A DNA stretch of 64,000 bases. Source: Capniomyces stellatus (taxonomy: Eukaryota > Kickxellomycota > Harpellomycetes > Harpellales > Legeriomycetaceae). The stretch is from contig LUVW01000044.1 in assembly GCA_001661515.1 (NCBI GenBank), positions 1-64,000 of the forward strand, read 5' to 3'. Below the pieces are notes generated by a model, which did no database searches, had not been told where the DNA came from, and worked only from the letters and a program-made list of their open reading frames with translations. Position 1 is the first letter of the stretch, and every line of letters starts with the position of its first letter. The translations under genes and the position numbers were made by a program. Below, one piece after another: positions 46,682 through 58,645 of this stretch.

Positions 46682-46816
46682 ATGGCATTAGTAGTAGTGG
46701 CGGTGGTAGCGATGGTAGCTGTGTACGTGGTGTATAGGCTTTCAAATGGGTTGATCGCAAGCAGAGCAAGTAAATCATTCCTTCGTGGTATAACAATCAG
46801 CAATAGGTACTTGTAA
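46682..46816 (+). CDS. Candidate 44-aa single-pass membrane microprotein
   Basis: ATG-initiated frame with a strong Val/Ala-rich transmembrane segment (residues 3-18) and a basic tail. It could be spliced at its 3' end. There is no homology evidence. Confidence 0.18.
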   Translation: MALVVVAVVAMVAVYVVYRLSNGLIASRASKSFLRGITISNRYL

Positions 46817-46894
46817 ATTATAAACATTAGTCAGTTCTTTCAAAGCAATGGTACCAACGATGTTAACAGTACTGGATTAAAGGCAACGCCTTAA

Positions 46895-47893
46895 TTTAAA
46901 TTTAGAGCAAAACAACAAGGAATAATAACCAAATCGGGCAGGGTATTGATACTATGATAACTTTAAATACGCGTGTTTAGTGTGGGTGTGGGCAAGTTGG
47001 AGTAGCTGAAAGGCAAAGAAAAGCGAAAAAAGGCAAAAATAAAATGAAGCGAGTCGCGTTTTCTTGTGTTTTTTCTCCTTTTTACATCTTTTGCAATTAA
47101 GGTTGGTTGAGTATGATAGTTTAAGGCAAAACTGATTAGGAGTTATTGGGTTATTGAGTTTATACGGAAGTTTGTTAAGAAAGCGATAAACTGGTTGAAT
47201 TTGTTTGAATATCGGATTATTTAAAAGAAAGTAAACTGGAATTTAAAATACAAAAAAAGGCATTTGGAGATTATTATACTAGTTTACGTGTAATGGGTTT
47301 AAAATAAAATAAATTAATCGAATAGTAGAATATTCAATAGAAACAAAAAGTAAATAAATAAAACGTAAAGCAAAGTAAATAGACAAAGAAAAAAGGAAAA
47401 AAAGAAAAAAAAAGAAATTTTTTTGAAATCATGTAAAAGTACACCGATAATTTTTTATTTTATTTTTTACAGCTAGTATATAATTTTATTTTGGGTTGGA
47501 CTGTAAACAATCAAGAGGAAATTGGTTTAGTTTATTTAGATAATAAATAAGACGAAGCTAAAAGATTATAACAAAACAAAGGCAAAAAAAAAAAAAAAGT
47601 AAAGTAAAAATAAGGAGTTGTATAAAGCAAAGCAAAAGCAAACAAAACAGGATTGAGTTGAGTGTAAAAAATAAAAAACAGAGTAAAATTTGGATAAGAA
47701 TATAAAGACAAGAAGTAGAAAAAAAGAAGACAAGGAAGGGAAAGGAAAAAGAGAGTAAACGGAAAGAAAGAAAAGAGATTGGTAAAGAGAAAGGAACAGT
47801 GAGGGTATAAAATAAGGGAATTTGAAGGATTGAGATAAATAAAAAAAGAAAATCGATAAATAAAAGGAAACATAAAGAAAAAAGTTGAATAAA
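46895..47893. other. Purine-rich upstream region of RPB2
   Basis: From about 47330 to the RPB2 start the plus strand is overwhelmingly A and G with few pyrimidines. It presumably contains the RPB2 promoter and leader. No other gene is seen. Confidence 0.65.
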
Positions 47894-50800
47894 ATGGAGG
47901 AATATATTGAAGAGGAGGTAGAGGGATATAATGGGGAGATGGATCAAGAAGAGATGGAGGAGATGGAGGAGGATATGGAGATTACTCAAGAGGACTGTTG
48001 GTCGGTTATAACGCGATATTTTGATGAGAATGGGTTAGTGCGGCAGCAAGTAGCGAGTTTTAATGAGTTTATTGAGAATACGTTGCAGGAGATTGTAGAT
48101 GAGAATACACATTTAGTGCTGCAGACACAGACGCAGGGGCCAGGGAGGGTGGAGCTGTTGAAGAGATACCATATACAGTTTGAGCAGGTATACCTGTCGC
48201 CAACAGCGGTGACAGAGGCAGATGGAAGTTCGCAGCAGCTGTACCCGCAGGAGGCGAGGTTGAGAAACTTGACGTATGCGGCGCCGTTGTTGGTGTCGGT
48301 TAGGAAGCGGGTGTTGTTAGCGGATCCGAGGGATAGCAGGAATGTGGGGGTAACGTCGGCAGCGGACATGTATATGGAGGAGGATGCGAGCGAGAGAGAT
48401 GAGCGAGATTTCAGGAAGATATTTATAGGGAAGGTGCCGATAATGTTGCGGAGTAATTACTGTTTGCTGCATAGGTTGACGGATGTGGATTTGCATGGGG
48501 TGGGGGAGTGTCCGTATGATCAGGGAGGGTATTTTATAATTAATGGGTCGGAGAAGGTGTTGATTGCGCAGGAGAGGATAGCGACGAACACGGTGTTTGT
48601 GTTTAAGAAGAACGTACCACAGGTGCACTATACGGCGGAAATTAGGAGTGTTGCGGAGAGGGCGAGTAAGCAGGCGAGTCCGTTGTTTTTGAAGAAGTTG
48701 GCGAGGGGCAAGGCGGGAGGGGGAGGTGGGAGTGGAGGGGGGAGCAGTGGTGGGATACAGGCGACGATTCCGTATATAAGAAGTGACATTCCAGTGGTGG
48801 TGGTGTTCCGGGCGCTGGGGATGGTGGCGGCGAAGGACATTCTGGAGCATATATGTTATGACGGAAACGACAACGAGTTGCTGGAGGAGTTTAAGGGGTC
48901 GATTGAAGAGGGATTTGTGATTCAGGATAAGGAGGTGAGTTTGGATTTTATTGGGAAGCGGGGAACGACGGTGGGGGTGAGCAAGGAGAAGCGAGTGAAG
49001 TACGCGCGGGAGATTCTGCAGAAGGAGTTTCTGCCGCACGTGGGGACGCAGGCGCACAACGAGACAAGAAAGACGTACTTTTTCGGGTACATGATTCACC
49101 GACTGCTGCTGTGTGGACTGGAGAGGAGGGAGCAGGACGACAGGGATCATTACGGGAAGAAGCGGATGGATTTGGCGGGGCCGCTGCTAGCGATGCTGTT
49201 TAGGAATCTGTTCCGGAAAGTGACGAAGGACATGACACGGTACCTGCAAAAGTGTATTGACAGCAAGCGGGAGTTCAACCTGACGATGGCAATGAAGTCG
49301 AACACAATCACGGCGGGGCTCAAGTACTCACTGGCGACAGGTAATTGGGGAGACCAGAAGAAGGCGATGCAGAGCAGAACAGGGGTGTCACAGGTGCTGA
49401 ACAGGTACACGTTTGCGTCGACACTGTCGCATTTGAGACGGTGCAACACGCCTATTGGGAGAGACGGGAAGATAGCGAAGCCGAGACAGCTGCACAACAC
49501 ACATTGGGGGCTGGTGTGTCCGGCAGAGACACCGGAGGGCCAGGCGTGTGGGCTGGTGAAGAATCTGGCGCTGATGGCGCACATCACGGTGGGCACAGAC
49601 TCGGGACCGATTCTGCTGTTTTTGGAGGAGTGGGCGATGGAGAACCTGGAGGAGTTAGCGGGTAGCTCGATCAACGACAGCACAAAGATCTTTGTGAACG
49701 GAGTGTGGGTGGGGATCCACAAGGAACCAATACGGCTAGTGAGCACGCTGAAGCAGCTGAGGCGAAGACTGGAGTTTTCGTACGAGGTTTCAATCGTGCG
49801 GGATGTCCGGGAAAAGGAGCTGCGGATTCTGACGGACTCGGGGCGAGTGTGCAGGCCGCTGTTTGTGGTGAACAACAGCAGGCTGAACATAAACAAGGAT
49901 GTGATCAAGGCGATTGAGGCGAGGGAGGTTAGCGACGTTGAGGCAGTCAGGTGGCACGACTTGTTGTCTGAGGGGATAATCGAGTACCTGGACGCGGAGG
50001 AGGAGGAGACGGCAATGATTATCATGACGCCGCAGGAGCTGACAGAATCGCGGCTGTATGTGGAGAACGGGATAGTGCCGGCAGTGGAACTGGACTTGGC
50101 GTCAAGAGTCAAGTCGAAGCGGAACATTGGGATCAGCACGTGGACGCATTGTGAGATTCATCCGTCGATGATTCTGGGTATCTGTGCAAGTATTGTTCCC
50201 TTCCCTGATCACAACCAGTCGCCCAGAAACACGTACCAGTCGGCGATGGGAAAGCAGGCGATGGGCATTATGCTGACCAGTTACCAGCTGCGCATGGACA
50301 CGCTGTCGAACATCCTGTACTACCCGCAGAAACCGCTGGCCACAACGCACTCGATGGAGTACCTCAAGTTCAGCGACTTGCCGGCTGGGCAGAACGCGAT
50401 TGTTGCGATTCTGTGCTACAGTGGGTACAACCAGGAGGACTCGCTGATTATGAGTCAGACCTCAATTGACCGCGGCCTGTTCCGGTCAATCTTTTTCCGG
50501 TCGTACCAGGATGAGGAGGACAAGCTCGGCATGCGCACAATGGGCAAGTTTGAGAAGCCGACTAGAGAAACTACGCTCCGTCTCAAGCACGGCACGTACG
50601 AGAAACTTGAGGAGGACGGACTAATTGCCCCAGGAACCCGAGTCACTGGAGACGACATCATTATCGGCAAAACCACTCCAATCCCCGTTGACTCGCTCGA
50701 GCTGGGCCAGCGAACCGTAACCCACACCAAGCTCGACGCCTCAAAGCCTCTCCGCTCCACCGAAACCGGAATTGTCGACCAGGTCATGCTCACCACTAAC

Positions 50801-51604
50801 GGCGACGGGTTCAAGTTTGTCAAGGTCCGCATGCGCTCTACCAGAATCCCCCAGATTGGCGATAAGTTTGCCAGTAGACACGGACAGAAAGGAACTATCG
50901 GAATGACTTACCGCTCTGAAGACATGCCTTTCACTTCCCAAGGTCTTGTCCCCGACCTCATCATTAATCCCCACGCTATTCCCTCCCGAATGACCATTGG
51001 TCACTTGGTCGAGTGCCTCCTCAGCAAGCTCGCCACCCTTATGGGAACCACCGCCGACGCAACTCCCTTCACCGACGTCACCGTTGACGCCATATCCCAC
51101 GAACTCTTCAACCTCGGCTACCAGTCCCGTGGCTTTGAGGTCATGTACAACGGCCACACCGGCCGCAAGCTCTACACCCAGGTCTTCTTTGGTCCCACTT
51201 ACTACCAACGTCTTAAACATATGGTTGACGACAAAATTCACAGTCGCGCAAGAGGTCCTCTTCAGATCCTTACTAGGCAGCCTGTTGAGGGAAGAAGTCG
51301 TGACGGTGGTCTTAGGTTTGGCGAGATGGAACGCGATTGTATAATATCCCATGGCGCCTCCCAGTTCCTCAAGGAACGTCTCTTCCACGCTAGTGATGCC
51401 TACCGCGTCCACGTGTGTGATCGCTGTGGCTTGTTGGCTATTGCCAGTTTGAAAAAGAATCTCTTCGAGTGCCGTGCTTGCAAAAACAACACTGCTGTCA
51501 GTCAGGTCCATATTCCCTATGCATGTAAATTGCTCTTCCAGGAACTCATGGCAATGAATATTGCTCCAAGATTGGTTATTAGCAGTAAAGGCATTTTGGC
51601 CTAA
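47894..51604 (+). CDS. RPB2: RNA polymerase II second-largest subunit RPB2
   Basis: Catalytic core subunit of RNA polymerase II. Single exon of 1236 aa (yeast 1224). After an acidic Met/Glu-rich N-terminus come the protrusion and lobe, then [20 protein letters not shown] with [19 protein letters not shown] (fork), [56 protein letters not shown] and [18 protein letters not shown] (hybrid-binding). The C-terminal clamp carries [20 protein letters not shown] and a zinc site made of CDRCG and CRACKN. The start is the ATG at 47894, because the upstream in-frame codons are not ATG. A Gly/Ser insert occurs near residues 274-288 in the lobe. Codon third positions are G-rich in the first two thirds and C-rich in the last third (see findings). 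Confidence 0.97.
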   Translation: MEEYIEEEVEGYNGEMDQEEMEEMEEDMEITQEDCWSVITRYFDENGLVRQQVASFNEFIENTLQEIVDENTHLVLQTQTQGPGRVELLKRYHIQFEQVYLSPTAVTEADGSSQQLYPQEARLRNLTYAAPLLVSVRKRVLLADPRDSRNVGVTSAADMYMEEDASERDERDFRKIFIGKVPIMLRSNYCLLHRLTDVDLHGVGECPYDQGGYFIINGSEKVLIAQERIATNTVFVFKKNVPQVHYTAEIRSVAERASKQASPLFLKKLARGKAGGGGGSGGGSSGGIQATIPYIRSDIPVVVVFRALGMVAAKDILEHICYDGNDNELLEEFKGSIEEGFVIQDKEVSLDFIGKRGTTVGVSKEKRVKYAREILQKEFLPHVGTQAHNETRKTYFFGYMIHRLLLCGLERREQDDRDHYGKKRMDLAGPLLAMLFRNLFRKVTKDMTRYLQKCIDSKREFNLTMAMKSNTITAGLKYSLATGNWGDQKKAMQSRTGVSQVLNRYTFASTLSHLRRCNTPIGRDGKIAKPRQLHNTHWGLVCPAETPEGQACGLVKNLALMAHITVGTDSGPILLFLEEWAMENLEELAGSSINDSTKIFVNGVWVGIHKEPIRLVSTLKQLRRRLEFSYEVSIVRDVREKELRILTDSGRVCRPLFVVNNSRLNINKDVIKAIEAREVSDVEAVRWHDLLSEGIIEYLDAEEEETAMIIMTPQELTESRLYVENGIVPAVELDLASRVKSKRNIGISTWTHCEIHPSMILGICASIVPFPDHNQSPRNTYQSAMGKQAMGIMLTSYQLRMDTLSNILYYPQKPLATTHSMEYLKFSDLPAGQNAIVAILCYSGYNQEDSLIMSQTSIDRGLFRSIFFRSYQDEEDKLGMRTMGKFEKPTRETTLRLKHGTYEKLEEDGLIAPGTRVTGDDIIIGKTTPIPVDSLELGQRTVTHTKLDASKPLRSTETGIVDQVMLTTNGDGFKFVKVRMRSTRIPQIGDKFASRHGQKGTIGMTYRSEDMPFTSQGLVPDLIINPHAIPSRMTIGHLVECLLSKLATLMGTTADATPFTDVTVDAISHELFNLGYQSRGFEVMYNGHTGRKLYTQVFFGPTYYQRLKHMVDDKIHSRARGPLQILTRQPVEGRSRDGGLRFGEMERDCIISHGASQFLKERLFHASDAYRVHVCDRCGLLAIASLKKNLFECRACKNNTAVSQVHIPYACKLLFQELMAMNIAPRLVISSKGILA

Positions 51605-52918
51605 TCTCTATTTTTTTTTTCTCTTTTTTTCTCTTTTTCTTTAATTTCAATTTACTCCTCTATCAATTATTTACTCGTTTAATTTACTCTTATCGATTTA
51701 CTCTTAATTTCCTTCATTTAATTTTCCTCTTTTTTTTTCTTTTACCTCTACTTTTATATACCAAACTTTAACTTTCTCTAATTACCCACTCTCAAATTCT
51801 AAATTCAGTCAATCTATTTCTTTTCTCTTTTTCTCTTTCTTTGACTTTATTACTTTAACTCTCTGGGAAAGAACAAAATTAAAATAACGATTAAACATGG
51901 TAACCTTTAAACTTATCTTTTATCCCCTCCCCCCTTTTCTTTTTATTATTATTATTAAATCTTGTACTTTGCTCGCTTGTATAAACAATAATCAATCTTC
52001 TACATCTATTCTTGTCTGTATTTCGAATCTTCAATAGTCGGCGCTCTTCAACTTTCAATCCTTGTTGCTTGTCATCTTGCTGCTAATTTGCACCTGCAGC
52101 TACATAAAACAACAATTACCCACTTACGTCAACAGAGAGAAAACCGGCTTTGTTAATGTTCTCTACAAATTCGCTATCATTGGCAAGTCCCCCTTCACCT
52201 AACCCTAACCCTATATTCATTATCTCTATTATCTCTATTCTCTCTCATTCTAACCCCACCAACACCCCCCAACCTACACACTATTGCTTTATCCCATTGG
52301 TGATGGTGGTTGTTTTTTGTTTGTTTCTTTGTTTTTCTTCATGCTTGTTTAGGCGAAAGACTGAGTCCTTATGTCAGCTTGGCTTGTTCCGCAATGGCCA
52401 TTTCCTTGCTGCTTTTTTAGCCCAAACAACCCGATTTTACTACCATTACTACTACTACTATTATTATCCCCCCACCTCACATTTTTTCTCTTTATCTTTC
52501 CAAACATTTCATTTATACAAAACTTGACAATCTCTTCTTTTCTTTTCTATTCTATTTTTATTTTTACTCCCTTTGTCTATTAGTGTCTTTAATATCACAA
52601 TCTCATTTTTTTTCCCAAATCAATCTTAACACTATCCAAAACCATACACCATTTGTTTCTTGTTTTTTTTTATCAACTATGTTTTCTCATCGCTGTTTCA
52701 ATTTTATCCATTCTCTTGCTTTTATAAATCACCCAGAAATCACCATTTCCCTATATTAATTTACCAAAACCGTATTAATTCCAAGTAACTGTTTTTTTTA
52801 TATTTTTATTGCATCTTTTTTTCAAACTCTCGAATACTTGACTTTTTCTAATACTTGTACTCTAAAAACCGTAGAAAAACAAAAATTAAAATAACAATAT
52901 ATTGCCTATTCCCACGCC
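51605..52918. other. Pyrimidine-rich region downstream of RPB2
   Basis: C/T-rich plus strand (for example 51605-51660 is almost all pyrimidine). Open frames here are low-complexity. It contains the leader of the adenosyltransferase gene. No separate gene is seen. Confidence 0.6.
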
Positions 52919-53886
52919 ATGTCCACCATTAACCAAGGAATCGTTTTAACCGATAAGGAAATGTAAACCCCCCCCCCCCCAACTCCATTCCCAAAATAAG
53001 TATAAAAAAATACAATTCACATTTTTCAAGCCTTCAATTACAAGTGTAAAAAAAAGTGAATTGGCAAAGCTGAATTATATTCTACTACACCATACACATA
53101 TTTATTTGCTTGTCTCAGTGCCTCTTTACCTACTAAATTATATCTCTCATACTTTTAGAAAGGAATCTAGATTGTCTACTAAAATATACACCAAAACCGG
53201 CGACAAAGGTATGCTCCACTCTACACGCCCCACCCATATATACACATACACCTAAACGCTACATCATAACACTAACAAACCCTCCCCCCCCTTGCAACCC
53301 ACTTATAGGCACCTCAGACCTCTACAATGGCGATAGACTGCCCAAAGACCACAAAATTTTTGATACCATGGGTTCAATTGACGAAACCTCCTCGTTAATT
53401 GGCCTTGCCATATCCCACCTCCAAGCCCTACCACACAATCCAGATACTCTCCCTCTAATAAACAAACTCACAAGCGTACAATGCAACCTCCAGGACATCT
53501 GCTCAAACATCGCCACCCCCCCAAAACAAAACCTCTCCGAAAGAAAAGCCTCCCTCACATCTTTTCCAAACGGCCACCTCTTGCTCCTCGAACTCGAAAG
53601 CTGGATCGACCAACTCACACCCTCCCTCAAAAAACTCCAGAACTTCATCTTGCCCTCCGGCGGCCTTTCCGCTGCTACCCTCCACGTCGCAAGAACCGTT
53701 TGCCGAAGAGCCGAAAGACTCTCCTGCTCCCTCGATCACATCGACCCCCTTGCGTACTCTTACTTGAACAGACTCAGCGATTTCTTGTTTACCGCCGCCC
53801 GCTACGCTTCTGTCCTTGAAGGCGTAGACGAAAAAATATATTTTAGACACTCTCCCCCCACCCCTTCTTCCACACCCTCTTCTTAG
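52919..53886 (+). CDS. MMAB: Cob(I)alamin adenosyltransferase (PduO/MMAB type)
   Basis: Transfers the adenosyl group of ATP to cob(I)alamin, making adenosylcobalamin, the cofactor of mitochondrial methylmalonyl-CoA mutase. Exons 52919-52962, 53159-53208 and 53309-53886 join in phase to 223 aa. Motifs are KIYTKTGDKGTSDLYNGDR (ATP-binding N-terminus), DTMGSIDETSSLIGLA, SVQCNLQDICSNIATP, and the C-terminal PSGGLSAATLHVARTVCRRAER with YLNRLSDFLFTAARYA. All are standard for PduO-type enzymes. Intron 1 begins just before a C13 run (52968-52980). The N-terminus is short and not a strong mitochondrial presequence. B12-dependent enzymes are absent from most Dikarya, so this gene supports an early-diverging fungal origin or B12 uptake from the environment. 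Confidence 0.92.
52968..52980. repeat. Poly-C run (13)
   Basis: C13 immediately after the first donor site of the adenosyltransferase gene, inside intron 1. Confidence 0.95.
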
Positions 53887-55217
53887 ACCACTGACACCAC
53901 TGTCACCACCAACACTACTACCACTGCTCCCCTACAGTTCCTCACCCCAATTTTTGCTCACTTTTTCCATAGCTTACACAAACTTTTGTTTTTACTTGAC
54001 ATTACGTTATCGTTCAAATATATTATTTATGTTTACAACATCTCCAATTAACCTTTTCCATCAGATCCGTGTTTAACTGCTTGCTTGGCGTTTAAGACAT
54101 ACCGCTCTGCCGCTTTATCTTTTGCTTTTTTTTTTCTTAAAACCTTGTGCCATCGTTGTATACTACAACTATTGTTCACTTTTATTTACTTATTTTTACC
54201 GTTTTAGGCTTTTGTACTAGCCGCATTTTTTTTACTGTTCACTCTTTGTACACTTTTGCGTTTTGGTTTCCGCTCAATCGCTGTTTAGTTTTGTACATTT
54301 TGCACTGGTTTTTTTTTTACATTTTACTGTAACCATTCTTCACAAATGCCGTTTTGCTGGGCTTTCAACTTGTCAAGTTTAAATGCTGCTCAAGAAAACC
54401 AAAGCAATCAGGTAAACTAATCAACTTTTTCCTGTTCCTATTACTACAAATCGATCAAAGTAGCCCTGACCAATCACTTTCAAGCCTCAATTTAATCATT
54501 CAGCTCCCTTAAATCGAAATTGCAATAAAAACTTACCCTAAACAGTTTACTATTTAAATTGCAACCTCTTAATTCCACAACTTTTTTTCAATTAATTTCC
54601 AGCTAATTGATTTAAATAATTCAAAAATATTCAAAGCATTCTAGTAAATTCTGCCAACCCTACGACTACTATGGCAAACAAACTATTCAACCCCATGCTT
54701 GTTTGGGGGAGAGGAAGGGGGGGGGTAAGATACAAAGTCAATTAGAAAACTGTTTTTTTTGAATAAAAATAAAGTCGAATAAATAAATACATTTGACAAT
54801 ATTAGATAATCTATCAAACCCACCAATAATAGTGGCACAAATTCAAGTCAAAGTACAAAAAAACAAACCAAATGGAAACAAGAGGATAAAAAAATGAAGC
54901 ATCAATAGTTGTCGGTTTTCAATTGAAAAGGCTGTTGGTTGTTTTATTGATAGCGAATGGAGGCAAATAATATGAAAAAAAGCAAGAAAAAATTTAGATA
55001 TCAAAGCAAAAAGAAGGAAAAAAAAATTAGCAGAATTGAAAAAAAAAAATGAGTTTTGTTAACGATATTTAACAAAAAAAAATAATAGCACTAGAAAAAA
55101 AATGCAAACAAGTAGGAAAAAAAAAAGTATAGTCATTAATTTTAAAAAGTACTTGTAAACTCTCTCTTCACATTTTTTTTGGAAAGTAAGAAACTATAAC
55201 AATAAAAATTCAAAAAA
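53887..55217. other. Intergenic region
   Basis: Pyrimidine-rich to about 54650, then switching to A/G-rich toward RPS21 around the G-run at 54717-54725. No gene is seen. Confidence 0.6.
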
Positions 55218-56168
55218 ATGGAAAACGATCAAGGAGTTTTGGTTGATGTTTATATTCCACGCAAGTGGTAAGTAACAATAATACACTATTTACAGCACAT
55301 CTCAACTTTTATCAATCTAGTGTGATCTGCTTGTACCGGTTTATTCCAGGCTTGGGGGGTTTTTTTTTGTTGCGAGATCCAAGATTCTGAATGTGAGATT
55401 GGGTTGTGTTTAAGGGCTGTTGTGTTTGGAGCGGAAAGATCAGAATCTTGTTGCAATCGATTTACTTTTATTTCTATTCAAATCGGGGGTTTCTTTGTTG
55501 TAAAAAAATAAATCACTCGCCTGATTTAAAAGAAAGGAAAAGCTAATAAAAAGGATAGCAAAGACATTGCTGTTTTTGGACTAGGCACTGACATTGAAAA
55601 TGATTTCTTTCGCTTCTCAGTTCCACCAGTCGCATTTTTTCTTTGTACTTTGTTATTTTATAGCAGAGTACGAATAATATGTAACAAAAACAATGGAAAA
55701 GAGAAAAGAAAAAAACAAACACCCTACTCATTAAAAATACAAGCACCAAAACACTCTTTTTTTTATTAAGCAATTGTATATTCAACACGTACTAACTTTT
55801 TATTTCTATTCGATTATTTGCTTTATGCTATAGCTCTGCCACTAACCGTTTGATTAACGCTAAAGATCACGCCTCTGTCCAAATCAACATTGTTGATGTT
55901 GACCAGAACGGTCGTATGACTGGTACCACAAAGAAGTATGCTCTTTCAGGCTTTGTCCGCAAGCTCGGTGAATCTGATGACTCCCTCAACAGACTCGCAA
56001 CCGCTGACGGTTACTTGAAGAAGTAAGTTTTTTTTTACCGTTTACTTATCCTATAATCTTGTGTTCTTCACGCCATGCTATACTACTATTATTTTATACG
56101 AATTGTATTCTAACTCTTGTCTTTCTTTCTGTTTTTTCTTTTATAGCACATGGAGTTACCAAAAATAA
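55218..56168 (+). CDS. RPS21: 40S ribosomal protein eS21
   Basis: Small-subunit protein on the beak side of the 40S subunit, needed for 18S maturation. Three exons (55218-55267, 55834-56022, 56147-56168) join in phase to 86 aa, matching yeast (87). The sequence starts [17 protein letters not shown] and continues with [39 protein letters not shown] and the end LKNTWSYQK. The last exon codes for only seven residues plus the stop. Intron 1 is 566 nt, far longer than others in the window, and might host a small RNA. Confidence 0.96.
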
Positions 56169-56775
56169 ATTTCTGTCTTTTTTATATTGATTACTCACTA
56201 TAAGTTAATTATACATAACAATAAAAAATCAGAATTTTTATAATCATAAACAAAATTTAACCTTGAGCCTTAAAGTACGCTCACGTCTAATTCAAAAGTT
56301 ATTATCGTCTCTAAAAAATACATTACCGGCTATTCCCAGCTCTACCATATACTCTTTTATCCTATAACTGTCACTAAACCCGATGCTAGTACCACTCTAC
56401 ACTCTACACCACTTTACTGTGGATATGCCACTAGCCTCGCCCTCCCCTCTTTTACTTGACTAGCATTGCTACTCACCCGTGTGCCATCCACTTCTGCTTA
56501 TTGTATTTCGCTTTTTTATTTAAACTTATACATTTACTTGGATTTTGGGCGGATTTTAAGACCAACAAATCTATAAAACTGGCCTGTGTGGTTTTTTATT
56601 TATTTTACTTTACTAGTTTTGTGGAATTTTTAAACACAGCGGAAAACAAGAAAGCCTTTATTTCTCTGTAAACAAAACATGTACGTATCTCAGTAAATAA
56701 ATAAAAACATGTAAGTAGCCGCAAAGCAAAACAAAGCTCCACGTACTAAAGCCTGTTGTCGTTGTAGATGCGTGG
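56169..56775. other. Convergent 3' region
   Basis: AT-rich sequence between RPS21 and the small zinc-motif protein. No gene is seen. Confidence 0.6.
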
Positions 56776-57027
56776 CTACTTGGCATCCATCAGATCTGAC
56801 AAGTGCGTCCTGCTCACCTTGGCTGCAAGGTAACATTCGTTTGAGCAAAACGAGTTGTCTGCTGTTCTCTTTTTGCAGTACAAACACCTAACTATGCCAA
56901 CACCACGGTTAAACAACTTGTACTTCAAGTCTACTGCTGCATTTGAAATTTTTTTGACTAAAGACGGCTCCACAGGCACTGGAATCTTTGACACTCCTTG
57001 TTTGTAGATGTGCGATTGGTCCTCCAT
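56776..57027 (-). CDS. Small putative zinc-binding protein, unknown
   Basis: 83-aa single-exon protein that I do not recognise. The N-terminal half is a charged helix. The C-terminal half carries C48-x2-C51 and C61-x3-C65 (VRCLYCKK, NSFCSNEC), spaced like a small zinc ribbon or treble-clef knuckle of the FCS kind, followed by a helix (LAAKVSRTHLSDLMDAK). No signal peptide or membrane segment is present. The paired Cys motifs make it likely real; a role in RNA or protein binding would be a guess. No upstream exon with matching phase was found. Confidence 0.55.
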   Translation of the reverse strand: MEDQSHIYKQGVSKIPVPVEPSLVKKISNAAVDLKYKLFNRGVGIVRCLYCKKRTADNSFCSNECYLAAKVSRTHLSDLMDAK

Positions 57028-57807
57028 TTCTAACTATATACGCTCACTTTTGGGCTATATAATACCGATTACTTTGGTTATTTTTGCAATAGAGTGTAAT
57101 TACTGTTGTTGATTTTCCTTCCTCTGTATTATTTGGAGTATTTGCAACGACAGGAAACAAACAATCTTCTTTTATACCTTTTGCTTGACTCGGTCTCACT
57201 CGCCATCGAAGCAAAGACAAAAACAAAGATACAGAATACATAGGGAAGAAAAAAAACACAACACCTTGTCGGCATTTGCAGTAATTTTGACCAAGCACTG
57301 AACAAACAAGTATAAACTACACAATTTGGCACATATTTGTTAATGTGGGTCGAATGATACTATGACGCATCATAGTTTAATTTTCCCTGATAAATAATAT
57401 CCGATATGTATATCTTGACAACAGTACAGTGAGAAAATAAGGTTTAACGCTTATGTAATTACTATATTGTATTTACAACGCTGATAAAGATTTGGTCAAG
57501 CGAGTATTTTTGGGAGCAATAATTTAGAAAATCTAGGCAGTAGAACAAATTTTTACTACCAAGTGTGAAAGCTAATGAGATAACAACGCTTATTTCTGTT
57601 ATATTGATAACCCTAAAGTGGCAAGTACCGATCATTAGGGGGTCAGTTTATGTGAACTCGATGGATCATAACCTGAATTGACCAATAAATACATCAAAAC
57701 CCAATGCACACGAACTTGTCTATTTGACTTTGTTATCTTCCATTTCACTATAACTTTTAGATACTGCAGTAGACTATTTAGCCACAAAGCATAGGCAAAA
57801 TGAAACC
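57028..57807. other. Intergenic region
   Basis: AT-rich, with several open frames below 85 codons on the minus strand that lack recognisable content. Confidence 0.5.
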
Positions 57808-57978
57808 ATGGCTTATAAAACACAACACACAGTTGGGTTCAGTAAAAGTTTCTGGACAAGATATTTCAACATCTTGTTAAAAGGGGCTCTTTACTGTGAT
57901 ATGGTCACACAGCTGATGTTTGTATTCTGGCCTTCACTCACAGTTCACTTTATCAGATTTAAAATGCCCAGCTACTGA
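57808..57978 (+). CDS. Candidate 56-aa membrane microprotein
   Basis: ATG in good context (ACCATGG) opens a 56-codon frame rich in Phe, Tyr and Trp, with one hydrophobic segment (run DMVTQLMFVFWPSLTVHF) and a short basic tail. GC content is locally higher. No family is recognised, and chance frames of this length are expected in a window of this size. Confidence 0.25.
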   Translation: MAYKTQHTVGFSKSFWTRYFNILLKGALYCDMVTQLMFVFWPSLTVHFIRFKMPSY

Positions 57979-58645
57979 CTAGCACCATGTATAAACAAAA
58001 GAGCCAACTGATGAGTTTATAGCTAAACAATGTTTAAGGTCACTTCAGCATACGATATCGCATATTATCGATATCCTTTCTGTTGTTGATAACTTGTTCG
58101 CTATAGCAAATACCACCAGAGCCAGAAAGTTTGGCGAATTTGTTTTTGTTTAAACCTGTCAGAGCAATAGTTTCAGCAAATAAAATACGCAGGATAATCG
58201 AATATGTTCAACAAATTTAATCATACTATCAAATGAACGTGCAGGATTTAAAAAAAGCAGCAAATTCCACGGCTCAAATAATGCGTATACTTTTTGTATT
58301 ACTTAAAACTGAGCGACTAATATTGGGCGAAAGGCATCGATAATAGGGGGGAGAGGGTGATTTGACTTGTTAAAGCTGAATTATAAAATTATTGTCATTA
58401 GCATAAAATCCCAGTAGTAACTACCATCTTCCCAGTTAATGCAACAAAAAGTTAAAGTAATTCGAGATTAGAAGAAAACGTAGAATTAAAAAAAAAAAAT
58501 CCAAGTGAAAAAACAGTAAATAAAATGGGGGAGTTTTTTTTCCCATTACCTTATAATTAAGTTTATCTTTAAACCCAAAACTGCCAAGTTCGCTGTTCAG
58601 ATTTACATCAACAGATTACCAAGAATAAGGAAGGAATAACAGAAA
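57979..58645. other. Intergenic region
   Basis: AT-rich upstream sequence of the NDUFA4-like gene. No gene is seen. Confidence 0.6.

Noticed and set aside
47532..47989. Hydrophobic minus-strand frames opposite the RPB2 leader
   Set aside because: They are the complement of a purine-only tract, which has no stop codons on the pyrimidine strand.
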